Below, in pieces: positions 53,046-62,914 of a DNA stretch of 64,000 nt; position 1 is the first letter of the stretch, and every line of letters begins with the position of its first letter. The translations under genes and the position numbers were made by a program. The notes beneath the pieces were generated by a model. The model was not told the origin of the DNA. It saw only the letters and a list, made by a program, of their open reading frames with translations, and made no database searches. The DNA comes from Myroides odoratimimus (GTDB lineage: Bacteria > Bacteroidota > Bacteroidia > Flavobacteriales > Flavobacteriaceae), in assembly GCF_001485415.1 (NCBI RefSeq), contig NZ_BCMQ01000001.1, positions 372,001 to 436,000 on the forward strand, given 5' to 3'.

Positions 53046-54419
53046 ATGAATACATTAATAGCAATTGGAGTATTAGCGGTTTTAGTACTTGTACTAGAAA
53101 TCATCAATTTGCGCAAAGTAGTCATTCCTGCGACACTTTTAGGATTACTAGGTATCTTGGGATATACTGTATGCAATATTGATGTGGTACAAGCATATTA
53201 TAACAATATGTTTGTGAGCACTAAATTTTCTACCGCATTTTCATCTTTATTTATAGCCTTAACTATTTTCTTAGTAGCATTAAGTAAAGATTTTTATAAA
53301 ACAGAATTCTCAAAGATATCAGACTATATCTCATTAAAACTTTTCCTTTTAATGGGAGCGATATGTATGGTAAGCTTTGGTAATATGGCTATGTTCTTCC
53401 TAGGACTTGAGATCCTTTCTATCACATTATACATCTTATGTGGTACAGATCGCAAGAACATTAAGAGTAACGAAGCTGCGATGAAGTATTTCCTTTTAGG
53501 ATCATTCGCTTCAGGAGTAGTATTATTCGGTATTGCTTTAATCTATGGGGCTACAGGGTCGTTTGATGTAGTTAGAATAAAAGAAGTAGCACTAGCAGGA
53601 TCATTACCGATATGGTATGCACTAGGAACTACGATGATTATCATAGGTATGTTATTTAAGATAGCAGCTGTTCCATTCCACTTCTGGGCACCAGACGTGT
53701 ACCAAGGAGCACCTAGTCTTACGACAGCACTGATGAGTACATTAGTTAAAGTAGCTGCTGTAGCTACGCTATACAGACTAAGCATGTACTTATTAGTAGA
53801 TATGCCAAGTCAATATATCAACGTAATCGTAGTAATCGCTATTCTAACGATGACGGTAGGTAATATCATGGCTATCCGTCAAGATAATATGAAGCGTCTA
53901 TTAGCATACTCTGGTATATCACATGCTGGATTTATGATGATGGCACTTACAGCATTAGGTACAGCATCAGCTAACCTATTCTACTATGCATCAGCGTATG
54001 CTGTAGCAGGTATAGCAGCATTCACAGTATTAATCATCGTGACAAAGAATAAAGAAAACGAACAAATATCTAACTTCAATGGGTTAGCGAAGAAGAATCC
54101 TCTTCTTGCTATTATCCTTTCTGTAGCGTTATTATCTATGGGAGGTATACCTATTTTTGCAGGATTCTTTGGTAAGTTCTTCTTATTCTCACAGGCGATA
54201 AGTAATGGATTTATAGCATTAGTTATCTTCGGGGTGATTAACTCATTTATCAGTATCTATTACTATCTAAAAGTAATCATTGGTATGTACGCTTCTACAG
54301 AAGAAGATACAGAGCACATCCAAGTACCGTTAACTTATAAGATCGTTGGGGTTACAGCCATCGTTATTAACATCGTTATTGGTCTATGTCCATCGATACT
54401 TTTAAACCTATTCAATTAG
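53046..54419 (+). CDS. nuoN: NADH-quinone oxidoreductase subunit N
   Basis: A 457-residue antiporter-like subunit that closes complex I. FFLGLEILSITLYIL (about 117-131) and VPFHFWAPDVYQGAPSLTTA (about 209-228) are diagnostic. A strong terminator follows. Confidence 0.98.
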   Translation: MNTLIAIGVLAVLVLVLEIINLRKVVIPATLLGLLGILGYTVCNIDVVQAYYNNMFVSTKFSTAFSSLFIALTIFLVALSKDFYKTEFSKISDYISLKLFLLMGAICMVSFGNMAMFFLGLEILSITLYILCGTDRKNIKSNEAAMKYFLLGSFASGVVLFGIALIYGATGSFDVVRIKEVALAGSLPIWYALGTTMIIIGMLFKIAAVPFHFWAPDVYQGAPSLTTALMSTLVKVAAVATLYRLSMYLLVDMPSQYINVIVVIAILTMTVGNIMAIRQDNMKRLLAYSGISHAGFMMMALTALGTASANLFYYASAYAVAGIAAFTVLIIVTKNKENEQISNFNGLAKKNPLLAIILSVALLSMGGIPIFAGFFGKFFLFSQAISNGFIALVIFGVINSFISIYYYLKVIIGMYASTEEDTEHIQVPLTYKIVGVTAIVINIVIGLCPSILLNLFN

Positions 54420-54452
54420 AACAAAATAAATAACAACTCGATAGATTACCCT

Positions 54453-54490
54453 AAAGGTGGCGTTTTATTAATAAAACGCCACCTTTTTTT
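54453..54490 (+). terminator. Terminator of the nuo operon
   Basis: Arms 54453-54468 and 54471-54486 form a near-perfect 16-bp stem around a TA loop, with T following to about 54487. It ends the roughly 13-kb operon. Confidence 0.88.
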
Positions 54491-54912
54491 ATAACCCACA
54501 TCACAATCAGTGTGATACAACCGAAAACCTCTAAAATATAAGTGATCATTATTTTGTTTAATTTTCATTTAAAAGACATTTAATTTTAAAAAGCATATCT
54601 TTTTAAGACATTTCTATCTAATTCCGTATAACTTCAAAAAACTAAAAAAACTCGCATTTTATCACGTTTATTTTATTCTAAATCAGCACTTGTGACAATT
54701 ATCTAGACTTAATAAAACTTATCACTAGCAATATCTCATTATAAGCATTAAAATAGTTAAAAAGCACAAAAAAAACAAATGCTAAATCCTTCATAAAACA
54801 AACATAAATACAAATCAACACACTGAAATACAACAATTTAACTCCTTTAGTTTAATAATTTCGTTTCCTAAGCATTCTTTATCTTTAGTGCTTAATTGTA
54901 ATTACTTTTTAT
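54491..54912. other. AT-rich intergenic gap before the kinase-like gene
   Basis: 422 nt of very AT-rich sequence without a credible gene or RNA. A weak TATCTTTA box at 54880-54887 may start the transcript of the disrupted gene at 54913. Confidence 0.4.
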
Positions 54913-55697
54913 ATGAAGAAGTTGAAAGTAAATGCGATAATACACACTCAATATCAAAACCTTAAAAAGGAACTAACGGAAATCATTGAAGCCTATGACG
55001 AAATAGATACTTATATCGCTAAAGGAACTAGAAATAGTATCAAGCTTGAGAGCTATCTACTGGTCAGAAGGTTGCTATTAAATCCTTTAAGAAACCTAAT
55101 CTTATCAATAGATATGTATACCGAAATATACGTAAGTCTAAAGGTCTGAGATCATTTGAAAACGCTGAAAGATTACACAATCTAGGAATCAATGCTCCAC
55201 ATTCGATTGCTTATTTTGAATACGTCTCTAAAGGCGCATTAAGAAACTCATACTACATATCAGAATTTATTGATACAGATATCACTTATAGAGATCTAGC
55301 ACAAAACCAAGATTGTCCTAACAGGGAGAGAGTCCTTGAGGAGTTCGTTGAATTCTCTTTTAAATTACACGAGAATGGTATTAATTTCTTAGACCATTCA
55401 CCAGGTAACACTTTGATAAAAGTAAGAGAAGATGGTTCGCATGAATTTTATCTAGTAGATATCAACAGAATGAAGTTTGATCAAGAAATGAGTTTCTCAC
55501 ATCGAATGAAAAACTTGTCACACTTGACTACAAACATTCAAGATATCGAGAAGATGGCTACCCATTATGCTGAGCTTATTGGTAAGAGCTCACGTGATGT
55601 GTTTATAAAACTTTGGTTAGAGACTATCAAGTTTCAATACAGGTTTTATAAAAAGAAAGCCATTAAGAACAAAGTAAAGAAAATGTATTATCAATAG
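54913..55697 (+). pseudogene. Lipopolysaccharide kinase (WaaP/InaA-like) gene broken by a -1 frameshift
   Basis: The N-terminal part (54913 to about 55067, about 52 residues) reads MKKLKVNAIIH to a KGTRNSIKLESYLLVR segment. The rest is in another frame from about 55068 (KVAIKSFKKPN) to the stop at 55695-55697, about 209 residues. Joined, they give about 260 residues, the size of the family. Kinase features are in the second part: the lysine region VAIKSFKKPN, catalytic-loop-like FLDHSPGNTLI (about 108-118) and metal segment YLVDINRMKF. The junction is at TGGTCAGAAGGTTGCT (55061-55076), consistent with loss of one nucleotide. No slippery sequence is seen, so this is either a true null mutation or an error in the assembly. 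Family members phosphorylate core heptose or Kdo sugars of lipopolysaccharide. Confidence 0.8.
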
Positions 55698-55702
55698 CAT
55701 TT

Positions 55703-55738
55703 AAAACACCTCAGCATCGTCTAGAGGTGTTTTTTTAT
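55703..55738 (+). terminator. Terminator after the kinase-like gene
   Basis: Arms 55703-55712 and 55724-55733 form a 10-bp stem with an 11-nt loop, followed by T. Confidence 0.75.
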
Positions 55739-56132
55739 ATCCCTTACGCTATTACTTGCCTTATAATGCCTCCTTATGCCCTTATTGCTCTCCTTTGCTC
55801 TTTTTGCCCAAAAATGCACCATCTAAAAACACTTAAACAACTACTTATCAGATTATTAAAACAATAACAAGACAAATCCTTCGGAAGCCATTCGGAAACA
55901 ACCAGTATATACACGGGTTCAATCCTTGTTTTCAAAAGCACACCCTATCTCTACCCGAAGCATCTACTATCTAAAACCTCATCAATAGAACTTCTAAAAA
56001 CAACTGTTTTCACTTAAGTCCAACAACATCCATATTAAACAAATACTAAACGGAATATTTATAGCGTTATTTATCTTCAACAAAGATTTTTGTACCTTAG
56101 TAAAGTCTAATTATATATAAGAACTATCCTTT
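55739..56132. other. Intergenic gap with repeats
   Basis: No supported gene. The segment at about 55750-55810 has a pyrimidine-rich quasi-periodic pattern (CCTTATAATGCC, CCTTATGCCC, then TTGCTCTCC and TTGCTCTTTT). AACAAG at 55867-55872 pairs with CTTGTT at 55925-55930, and CTTCGG at 55880-55885 with CCGAAG at 55955-55960, interleaved as in the other two gaps. Weak evidence for a shared element. Confidence 0.35.
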
Positions 56133-57098
56133 ATGTCAGATAATACACATTCTCCTATAGTAGTTTGTTTTGGTGAAATACTTTGGGACATCTTCCCAAC
56201 GTATAAGAAGATCGGCGGAGCGCCCTTAAATGTAGCTTATCACCTACATAAGATGGGAATAAACTCACACATTATTACCAAATTAGGTACAGATGACGCT
56301 GGTCAAAAAATTATTTCTAGACTAAAAGAAGTAGGTGCATGCACATCCTACATACAGACAGATACTACCAAAAAGACAGGTACAGTATTCGCTACATTCG
56401 ATGACCACAATGAAGCGAGTTATGAATTTTTAAAGGATAGTGCTTGGGACTTTATCGACTTTAAGCAAGAAGATAGTGATCTAGTAGCGCAGTCAGATGC
56501 CTTTGTATTCGGTACTTTAGCGAGTAGAACTCCTCATACTAGAGAGACACTGCATAAACTGCTAGATGTAGCGAAGTATAAAGTGTACGATGTCAATCTT
56601 AGACCTCCTCATTATGAATTAGAGTTCGTAGTAGAGCTCATGCATAAAGCAGATCTACTAAAGATGAATAAGTTTGAACTAAAAGAAATCTTAGAATACT
56701 TAGAAGAACCTTATACATCAGAAGAAGATGCTATTAAGTTTGTTCAAAAACACTTTGACTGTGATGAGATTATCATTTCTAAAGGAGATAAGGGAGGACT
56801 TTATTTAAACAAAGAGATGCTTTATAGCTATCCTGCAGTAGATATCGTTATTAGAGATACGGTAGGTAGTGGAGATTCATATCTTGCAGGTTTCTTAGCA
56901 GCTAAGTTGAACGGGCATGATCCTATTCAGATTATTAAAACAGCAGCATCACTAGGTGCTTTTGTTACATCACATACAGGTGCTAATCCGGAGTACGAAA
57001 GAGAAGATTTTGACATTTTTTATTATGAAACGATCTTTAAAGATGAATTAATTACGAGTAAAAACATCTTAGAAGCCCTGAAAACACCTGAAAAATAA
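56133..57098 (+). CDS. PfkB-family carbohydrate kinase (fructokinase-like)
   Basis: A 321-residue cytosolic sugar kinase of the ribokinase/PfkB superfamily. The N-terminal FGEILWDIFPT segment (about 12-22), KIGGAPLNVAYHLHKMG (about 26-42) and the C-terminal ATP/substrate motif DTVGSGDSYLAGFLA (about 247-261; D253 as catalytic base) are standard. It sits just upstream of the trp leader. The substrate is not certain; fructose is most likely by similarity of the N-terminus. Confidence 0.85.
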   Translation: MSDNTHSPIVVCFGEILWDIFPTYKKIGGAPLNVAYHLHKMGINSHIITKLGTDDAGQKIISRLKEVGACTSYIQTDTTKKTGTVFATFDDHNEASYEFLKDSAWDFIDFKQEDSDLVAQSDAFVFGTLASRTPHTRETLHKLLDVAKYKVYDVNLRPPHYELEFVVELMHKADLLKMNKFELKEILEYLEEPYTSEEDAIKFVQKHFDCDEIIISKGDKGGLYLNKEMLYSYPAVDIVIRDTVGSGDSYLAGFLAAKLNGHDPIQIIKTAASLGAFVTSHTGANPEYEREDFDIFYYETIFKDELITSKNILEALKTPEK

Positions 57099-57128
57099 AA
57101 GAATAAGAGCTTTTTTGAAAAAAAACAC

Positions 57129-57156
57129 TTTGATATTAAAAAAAAGTATAATTTAG
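57129..57156 (+). promoter_or_regulatory. Putative promoter of the trp operon
   Basis: TTTG at 57129-57132, a 16-nt spacer, then TAATTTAG at 57149-57156, one base off TAnnTTTG. Transcription would start near 57163, about 15 nt before the leader peptide start. Confidence 0.45.
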
Positions 57157-57177
57157 CACCTATAACAAAAGACGAAA

Positions 57178-57270
57178 ATGAATACACAATTTTTAAATAC
57201 TAATTGGTGGTGGCTAGCTAAATCCTATCAGGGTTCGGTTGGTCGTACTATGTATTTAAGTTGTGATTAG
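57178..57270 (+). CDS. trpL: trp operon leader peptide
   Basis: A 30-codon open frame that begins ATG at 57178 and ends TAG at 57268-57270. Three consecutive Trp codons, TGG at 57205-57213, are residues 10-12, flanked by Asn and Leu. A short peptide with a Trp run directly before a strong terminator and trpE is the classical design of a ribosome-mediated attenuator. Too short for ordinary gene calling. There is no Shine-Dalgarno site, as is usual for this group. Confidence 0.85.
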   Translation: MNTQFLNTNWWWLAKSYQGSVGRTMYLSCD

Positions 57271-57340
57271 TTATAGATAGAATTATATACACATATTATA
57301 TAGATAAAGCCTGCTAGGAACCCCTAGCAGGCTTTTTTTT
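57224..57340 (+). promoter_or_regulatory. Transcription attenuator of the trp operon
   Basis: The terminator hairpin has arms 57306-57318 and 57323-57335: a perfect 13-bp stem with a 4-nt loop, then T through 57340. An alternative partner for the 5' arm is CCTATCAGG at 57224-57232, pairing with CCTGCTAGG at 57310-57318 in 8 of 9 positions. It starts 10 nt downstream of the last Trp codon, so a ribosome stalled at the Trp codons would leave it free to form the antiterminator. A strong region 1:2 hairpin is not seen. Confidence 0.75.
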
Positions 57341-57366
57341 GCTTTAAACTCAAATAATTACAAGAA

Positions 57367-58752
57367 ATGAAACTTCACATCAATCACAAAAAAATACTTG
57401 GAGACCTATACACTCCTATCGAAATATACCTCAAACTAAGAGATAAATTCTCTAATAGCTTCTTATTAGAAAACTCTAGTAACCACTCTAGAGAGAACAG
57501 TTGTTCATACATCTGTTTTGACCCGATGATGTCTTATATCGTTACTGCAGATACGACTACAGTACAGACCTTAGAGAACACGACTACACATACTACAGCT
57601 GATATCAATGTACTAGATCAGTTACAATTATTTATCAAAGAGATCAAGGTAGAAAACGCTAATCACTATGATTACTTAAAGGCAGGTATCTATGGATATA
57701 CGAGCTATGACAGTATCCCATTAGTACATGATATACAGTTTAAGGCTACTGATACAAGCATTCCTTTAATGCAATACCATTTCTTTAAATATGTCATAGT
57801 ATATGATCACTATAAAAATGAAATGCACTTAGTAGAATACACTCGTACAGGAGAAGAAAGTCAATTGAATAAAATACATGCCTATCTAAACACCAATAGC
57901 ATTACTCCCTACCCTTTCAAAACGGTAGATGCTCCAAAGACACCTTACACAGATGAAGAGTTTCTAGAGATTATAAAAAAAGGAAAAGAGCACTGCTATA
58001 GAGGAGATGTATTCCAGCTAGTACTCTCACGTAAGTATAAGCAGCAGTTTACGGGAGATGAGTTTAATGTATATAGAGCTCTTCGTTCTATTAACCCTTC
58101 TCCTTACCTATTCTACTTTGACTATGGAGCATTTAAGATATTCGGTTCATCTCCTGAAGCCCAGGTAGTAGTTAAGGAGAATAAAGCGTATGTCAATCCA
58201 ATAGCAGGCACATTTAGAAAAACAGAAGACAAGGCTCAGAACGAGATACTAACACAGCAGTTACTTAATGACCCTAAAGAGAATGCAGAACATATCATGC
58301 TAGTAGACTTGGCTAGAAATGACCTAAGTATCACAGGAACAGAGGTCACAGTAGAAGAGTATAAAACGGTAGAACAATACTCTCATGTCATCCATCTAGT
58401 GTCTAAAGTCAGTGCTACTATAGATATGCAAAAAGATAGCCTTAATGTATTCGCCAACACCTTCCCTACAGGGACACTATCAGGAGCGCCTAAGCACAGA
58501 GCCATGGAACTAATAGATCAATACGAACCAGAGAGTCGAGGGTTCTATGGAGGTACGATAGGCTTTATCACCTTAGATGGAGAAATTAACCATGCCATCT
58601 TTATCCGATCAGCTCTGAGTTATCAGAATGAGTTACACTATCAGGCAGGATGTGGTATTGTGACCAAGTCAGATGACTTATCAGAATTAAAAGAAATAGA
58701 AAACAAACTAAGTGCTATCACTCTAGCTATCCGTGAAGCCCAAAACATATAA
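57367..58752 (+). CDS. trpE: Anthranilate synthase component I
   Basis: A 461-residue subunit that makes anthranilate from chorismate. The catalytic C-terminal half has NPSPYLFYFDYG (about 240-251), GSSPEAQV (about 256-263), NPIAGTFRKTEDKA (about 277-290), LVDLARNDL and the FPTGTLSGAPKHRAME segment (about 366-381). The N-terminal Trp feedback motif LLES reads LLENS (about 35-39). First structural gene after the attenuator; trpG follows after 3 nt. Confidence 0.97.
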   Translation: MKLHINHKKILGDLYTPIEIYLKLRDKFSNSFLLENSSNHSRENSCSYICFDPMMSYIVTADTTTVQTLENTTTHTTADINVLDQLQLFIKEIKVENANHYDYLKAGIYGYTSYDSIPLVHDIQFKATDTSIPLMQYHFFKYVIVYDHYKNEMHLVEYTRTGEESQLNKIHAYLNTNSITPYPFKTVDAPKTPYTDEEFLEIIKKGKEHCYRGDVFQLVLSRKYKQQFTGDEFNVYRALRSINPSPYLFYFDYGAFKIFGSSPEAQVVVKENKAYVNPIAGTFRKTEDKAQNEILTQQLLNDPKENAEHIMLVDLARNDLSITGTEVTVEEYKTVEQYSHVIHLVSKVSATIDMQKDSLNVFANTFPTGTLSGAPKHRAMELIDQYEPESRGFYGGTIGFITLDGEINHAIFIRSALSYQNELHYQAGCGIVTKSDDLSELKEIENKLSAITLAIREAQNI

Positions 58753-58755
58753 GTT

Positions 58756-59316
58756 ATGAAAGTATTAGTAATCGACAACTATGATTCCTTTATCTACAAT
58801 GTGATACACATCTTAAAAGAACTAGGAGTAGAAACAATAGATATCATCAAGAATGATAAGATCGAACTTGAGCAAATAGATCAGTACGATAAGATTATCC
58901 TTTCGCCAGGGCCAGGTATTCCATCAGAAGCAGGAAAACTAATGGACGTGATAGCCTACGCTGCTGACCATAAAGACATATTAGGTATCTGCTTAGGACA
59001 TCAGGCTATAGGTGAGTACTATGGTCACCAACTAAAGAGATTAGAGACTCCACTACACGGAATATCATCACCTATACAGCTAGCTGCACCTGATGATATA
59101 TTCCAGTCTATGCCAGATCACTCCCCTATCGCACACTATCACTCATGGGTAATAGAAGAAAGTAATAGTGAACTAGCGATAACAGCCTATGACGAGCAAC
59201 AAAATATCATGGCGGTGAAGCATCGAACACTTAATGTTAGAGGAGTACAATTTCACCCAGAATCGATATTGACTACTTATGGGAAAGAGATAATTAAAAA
59301 TTGGATTAAAAACTAA
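58756..59316 (+). CDS. trpG: Anthranilate synthase component II (glutamine amidotransferase)
   Basis: A 186-residue glutaminase giving ammonia to TrpE. The catalytic Cys is in GICLGHQAIGE (about 76-86); His and Glu in GVQFHPESIL (about 166-175). NYDSFIYNV (about 9-17) opens the type 1 amidotransferase. It may also serve pabA-like folate synthesis. Confidence 0.96.
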   Translation: MKVLVIDNYDSFIYNVIHILKELGVETIDIIKNDKIELEQIDQYDKIILSPGPGIPSEAGKLMDVIAYAADHKDILGICLGHQAIGEYYGHQLKRLETPLHGISSPIQLAAPDDIFQSMPDHSPIAHYHSWVIEESNSELAITAYDEQQNIMAVKHRTLNVRGVQFHPESILTTYGKEIIKNWIKN

Positions 59317-59320
59317 TGCT

Positions 59321-60313
59321 ATGAAAGAGATATTAAATCACTTAATACAACATAAAACACTTACTACAGAACAAGCCAAAGAGATAGTTATCAACATGGC
59401 TAATGATAAGTACACAGACGCTCAGATGGCTTCTCTACTGACTACATTTATCATGAGACCCATCATATTAGATGAGCTAAGAGGCTTCCGAGAAGGAATG
59501 TTACAGCTTGCTAATAAAGTTGATCTGTCAGCTTATAACCCTATGGACTTATGTGGTACAGGAGGAGACGGAAAAGACACTTTTAATATATCTACACTGT
59601 CATCCTTTGTGACAGCTGGAGCAGGTGTACCTGTAGCTAAACATGGTAACTATGGAGTATCATCTATCTCAGGGTCTTCTAGTGTGATGGAGAACTTAGG
59701 TATTCATTTTAAAAGCACAGAAGCAGAGCTAAAAGAACAATTAGCTGAAGCAAATATCTGTTTTCTACACGCGCCTTTATTTCACCCTGCCATGAAGAGA
59801 ATCGCTCCTGTGAGAAAAGCACTTGGAGTGAAGACGTTCTTTAATATGCTTGGCCCATTGACTAATCCTGCTCAGCCTAAGGTACAACTAGTAGGTCTGT
59901 TTAACCTTGAGCTGTTGAGAATGTATAAATACTTCTTGCAGGCAGAGAATACACAGTACAGCATTATACATGCCTTAGACGGCTATGATGAATGTAGCTT
60001 GACTAAATCAGCTAAGCTAGTCAATAACAAAGAAGAGAAACTAATAGACGCTTCTTACTTTAATAGTCCTGTCATCCGTGAAGAAGATATCAAAGGAGGA
60101 AAAACAGTAGAAGAGTCGGCGTATATCTTCTGGCAAATACTTAAAGGTAAAGGTACTCCTGCTCAGAATAATGTAGTCCTTGCTAATAGCGCTTTAGCTA
60201 TTAATACCTACTATCCTGAACTAAGCATCTTAGAGGCAAAAGCAAGAGCAGAAGAGTCTCTACTAGGAGGAAAAGCAAAAGATAAGTTTGAAATACTAAA
60301 AGAATTGAGATGA
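59321..60313 (+). CDS. trpD: Anthranilate phosphoribosyltransferase
   Basis: A 330-residue enzyme transferring phosphoribose from PRPP to anthranilate. PRPP-binding motif CGTGGDGKDTFNIST (about 79-93), KHGNYGVSSISGSSS (about 107-121) and NMLGPLTNPA (about 183-192). The end overlaps the trpC start by 4 nt (ATGA). Confidence 0.97.
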   Translation: MKEILNHLIQHKTLTTEQAKEIVINMANDKYTDAQMASLLTTFIMRPIILDELRGFREGMLQLANKVDLSAYNPMDLCGTGGDGKDTFNISTLSSFVTAGAGVPVAKHGNYGVSSISGSSSVMENLGIHFKSTEAELKEQLAEANICFLHAPLFHPAMKRIAPVRKALGVKTFFNMLGPLTNPAQPKVQLVGLFNLELLRMYKYFLQAENTQYSIIHALDGYDECSLTKSAKLVNNKEEKLIDASYFNSPVIREEDIKGGKTVEESAYIFWQILKGKGTPAQNNVVLANSALAINTYYPELSILEAKARAEESLLGGKAKDKFEILKELR

Positions 60314-61098
60314 AGATATTAGAACAAATAAAGGCACATAAACGGATAGAAGTAGCCCAACGCAAGACTATAAAGAGTATTGCTGAACTAAGAAATACTC
60401 CATTATACAACAGAACACCGATTGATTTTAAAGCTTGTATCACGGCTAAAAACAACAGAGCCATCATCGCAGAGTTTAAAAGACAGTCTCCTTCTAAAGG
60501 AATCATTCATCCCAACGCGAATATCACTGAGATAGTAAAAGGATATGAAGCGAATGAAGCAGCGGCTTTATCTATTCTAAATGACAGTCAATTCTTCGGT
60601 GCTCTACCCACTGACTTTGCTAACGCACGTGCTTCAGTAGACTTGCCTCTATTACAGAAAGACTTTATCCTAGACGAGTACCAGATAGAAGAAGCTAAAG
60701 CGATAGGTGCAGACGCCATTCTATTGATCGCTAAAATGCTTCCTATCGAACGTGTCAAAGTATTGACTGATTATGCACATCAGCTTGGTTTACAAGTATT
60801 ATTAGAGACACATACTGAACAAGAAATACGAGACCATTTACATACTGAGTTTGACCTCATCGGGATAAACAATAGAGATCTGAACACCTTTGAAGTAAAT
60901 ATTCAGCACAGTATCGCTCTAGCTAATCTATTACCTCAGCAGGCAGTGAAGATAGCAGAAAGTGGTATACAGAATGCCGCTACGTTATTAGAATTAGCTG
61001 ACAATGGATTCTCAGGGTTCTTAATGGGAGAATACTTTATGAAGATGGCTAATCCTACTGAACAATTAAGGCTATTACAACAAGAGATTAAAGTATAA
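60310..61098 (+). CDS. trpC: Indole-3-glycerol-phosphate synthase
   Basis: A 262-residue TIM barrel enzyme. Catalytic motifs: IIAEFKRQSPSKG (about 51-63), LPLLQKDFILDEYQI (about 113-127), IGINNRDLNTFEV (about 185-197) and KIAESGI (about 216-222). Separate trpC and trpF genes, not fused as in E. coli. Confidence 0.97.
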   Translation: MKILEQIKAHKRIEVAQRKTIKSIAELRNTPLYNRTPIDFKACITAKNNRAIIAEFKRQSPSKGIIHPNANITEIVKGYEANEAAALSILNDSQFFGALPTDFANARASVDLPLLQKDFILDEYQIEEAKAIGADAILLIAKMLPIERVKVLTDYAHQLGLQVLLETHTEQEIRDHLHTEFDLIGINNRDLNTFEVNIQHSIALANLLPQQAVKIAESGIQNAATLLELADNGFSGFLMGEYFMKMANPTEQLRLLQQEIKV

Positions 61099-61104
61099 AC
61101 AGCG

Positions 61105-61740
61105 ATGAAGAAGATAAAGATCTGTGGGATGTTTGATATAGACAATATTAATTCTGTTGGGCAAGAGCACATTGATATGATGGGATTTATCTTTTATCCG
61201 AAATCAAAGCGATATGTAAGTACAGATATTAACAAGGCTGTTGATAACCTACCTCATCATATTCAGAAAGTAGGTGTATTCGTCAATGCTACAAGACAAG
61301 AAATAGCACAACGTATAAAGCAGTATAAGCTTGACTATGTACAGCTACACGGTAACGAAAGCCCAGAAGATTGTGCTTATTATATAGAGCAAGGAGTAAA
61401 AGTAATCAAGGCTTTCTCTATAGGAACAGCAGAGGACTTAAGTCAATTAGAACAATACGAATCCTATTGTGACTTATTTGTATTTGACACGCCTACTCCA
61501 CAGCATGGAGGTAGTGGATTATCATTTGATTGGGATGTATTACAGCATTATCAAGCTAGCACCCCTTATCTACTAAGCGGAGGATTAGGATTACACAACA
61601 TACAGTCCGCTTTGCTATTACGAGATACTAGATTAGTGGGCTTTGACCTCAACAGTAAATTAGAAAACGATCAACATCATAAAGACATAACACTAGTGAG
61701 AAAACTAGTAAAAGAAATAAGAGACTATGAAAGAATTTAA
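61105..61740 (+). CDS. trpF: Phosphoribosylanthranilate isomerase
   Basis: A 211-residue TIM barrel enzyme. [11 protein letters not shown] (about 4-14, catalytic Cys), [13 protein letters not shown] (about 79-91) and [10 protein letters not shown] (about 153-162). Its end overlaps trpB by 14 nt, suggesting coupled translation. Confidence 0.96.
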   Translation: MKKIKICGMFDIDNINSVGQEHIDMMGFIFYPKSKRYVSTDINKAVDNLPHHIQKVGVFVNATRQEIAQRIKQYKLDYVQLHGNESPEDCAYYIEQGVKVIKAFSIGTAEDLSQLEQYESYCDLFVFDTPTPQHGGSGLSFDWDVLQHYQASTPYLLSGGLGLHNIQSALLLRDTRLVGFDLNSKLENDQHHKDITLVRKLVKEIRDYERI

Positions 61741-62914
61741 CCCAAACGAACAAGGATATTACGGAGAGTACGGAGGTTCATTTATCCCTGAGATGCTGTA
61801 TAAGAATGTATCAGACTTACAAGAGAGATACCTAGATATCATACAGACAGAAGATTTTCAACAAGAACTAAACAAGCTACTTAAAGATTATGTGGGGAGA
61901 CCTACTCCTCTATTCTATTCTGCTAACTTATCTGCTAAATATAAAGCGAAGATCTATCTAAAGAGAGAAGATTTAAACCACACAGGAGCTCATAAAATCA
62001 ATAATACAATAGGACAAGTGCTCTTAGCTAAACGCTTAGGCAAAAAGAGGATTATAGCTGAGACAGGTGCAGGACAGCACGGTGTAGCTACTGCTACTAC
62101 TTGCGCACTGTTAAATCTAGAGTGCACTGTATTTATGGGGGCACATGATATCGAACGTCAAAAGCCTAATGTAGAACGCATGCGTATGCTAGGGGCAAAA
62201 GTAGTAGCTGCTGAGAGTGGGAGCAAGACTTTAAAAGACGCTACAAATGAAGCTATACGCGAATGGATCAATAATCCACAAGAGACCTATTATGTGATCG
62301 GTTCTGTAGTAGGACCTCATCCTTATCCTGATATGGTAGCGAAGTTCCAATCTATCATCAGTAAAGAAATAAAAGCACAGCTAATAGAGCAAGAGAATAC
62401 TCCTAACCCAGACTATGTAGTAGCATGTGTAGGTGGGGGAAGTAATGCGATGGGCGCTTTCTACCACTTTATAGACAATGGTCATACAAAATTAATCGCA
62501 GTAGAAGCGGCAGGTCTAGGAGTAGAAACAGGACAGACTGCGGCTACTATCGCCTTAGGAAAACAAGGTATTATCCACGGTAGTAAGACTTACCTTATAC
62601 AGACAGAGGATGGACAGATTATAGAGCCTTATTCTATCTCAGCCGGATTAGATTATCCTGGTATAGGACCTGCACATGCCTATCTGAGTGATACAGGTAA
62701 GATCACTGTAGGTAGTATCACAGATGATGAAGCGATCAAAGCTGCTTTTGAATTAACGCGTATAGATGGGATTATACCTGCACTAGAATCAGCACACGCC
62801 TTGGCTTACCTAAATAAGATGGAGCTAAAAGAAAGCGATATCGTAGTGGTAAACTTATCAGGACGAGGCGATAAAGACATGATTACTTACTCTAAATACT
62901 TTAACCATGAATAA
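61727..62914 (+). CDS. trpB: Tryptophan synthase beta chain
   Basis: A 395-residue PLP enzyme that joins indole and serine. The Schiff-base lysine is in [15 protein letters not shown] (about 83-97), and the phosphate-binding GGGSNA segment at about 230. [11 protein letters not shown] (about 12-22) is typical. Overlaps trpA by 8 nt. Confidence 0.98.
   Translation: MKEFNPNEQGYYGEYGGSFIPEMLYKNVSDLQERYLDIIQTEDFQQELNKLLKDYVGRPTPLFYSANLSAKYKAKIYLKREDLNHTGAHKINNTIGQVLLAKRLGKKRIIAETGAGQHGVATATTCALLNLECTVFMGAHDIERQKPNVERMRMLGAKVVAAESGSKTLKDATNEAIREWINNPQETYYVIGSVVGPHPYPDMVAKFQSIISKEIKAQLIEQENTPNPDYVVACVGGGSNAMGAFYHFIDNGHTKLIAVEAAGLGVETGQTAATIALGKQGIIHGSKTYLIQTEDGQIIEPYSISAGLDYPGIGPAHAYLSDTGKITVGSITDDEAIKAAFELTRIDGIIPALESAHALAYLNKMELKESDIVVVNLSGRGDKDMITYSKYFNHE

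Noticed and set aside
55061..55076. Programmed -1 frameshift in the kinase-like gene
   Set aside because: No X-XXY-YYZ slippery heptamer or downstream stem; a disruption or sequencing error is simpler.
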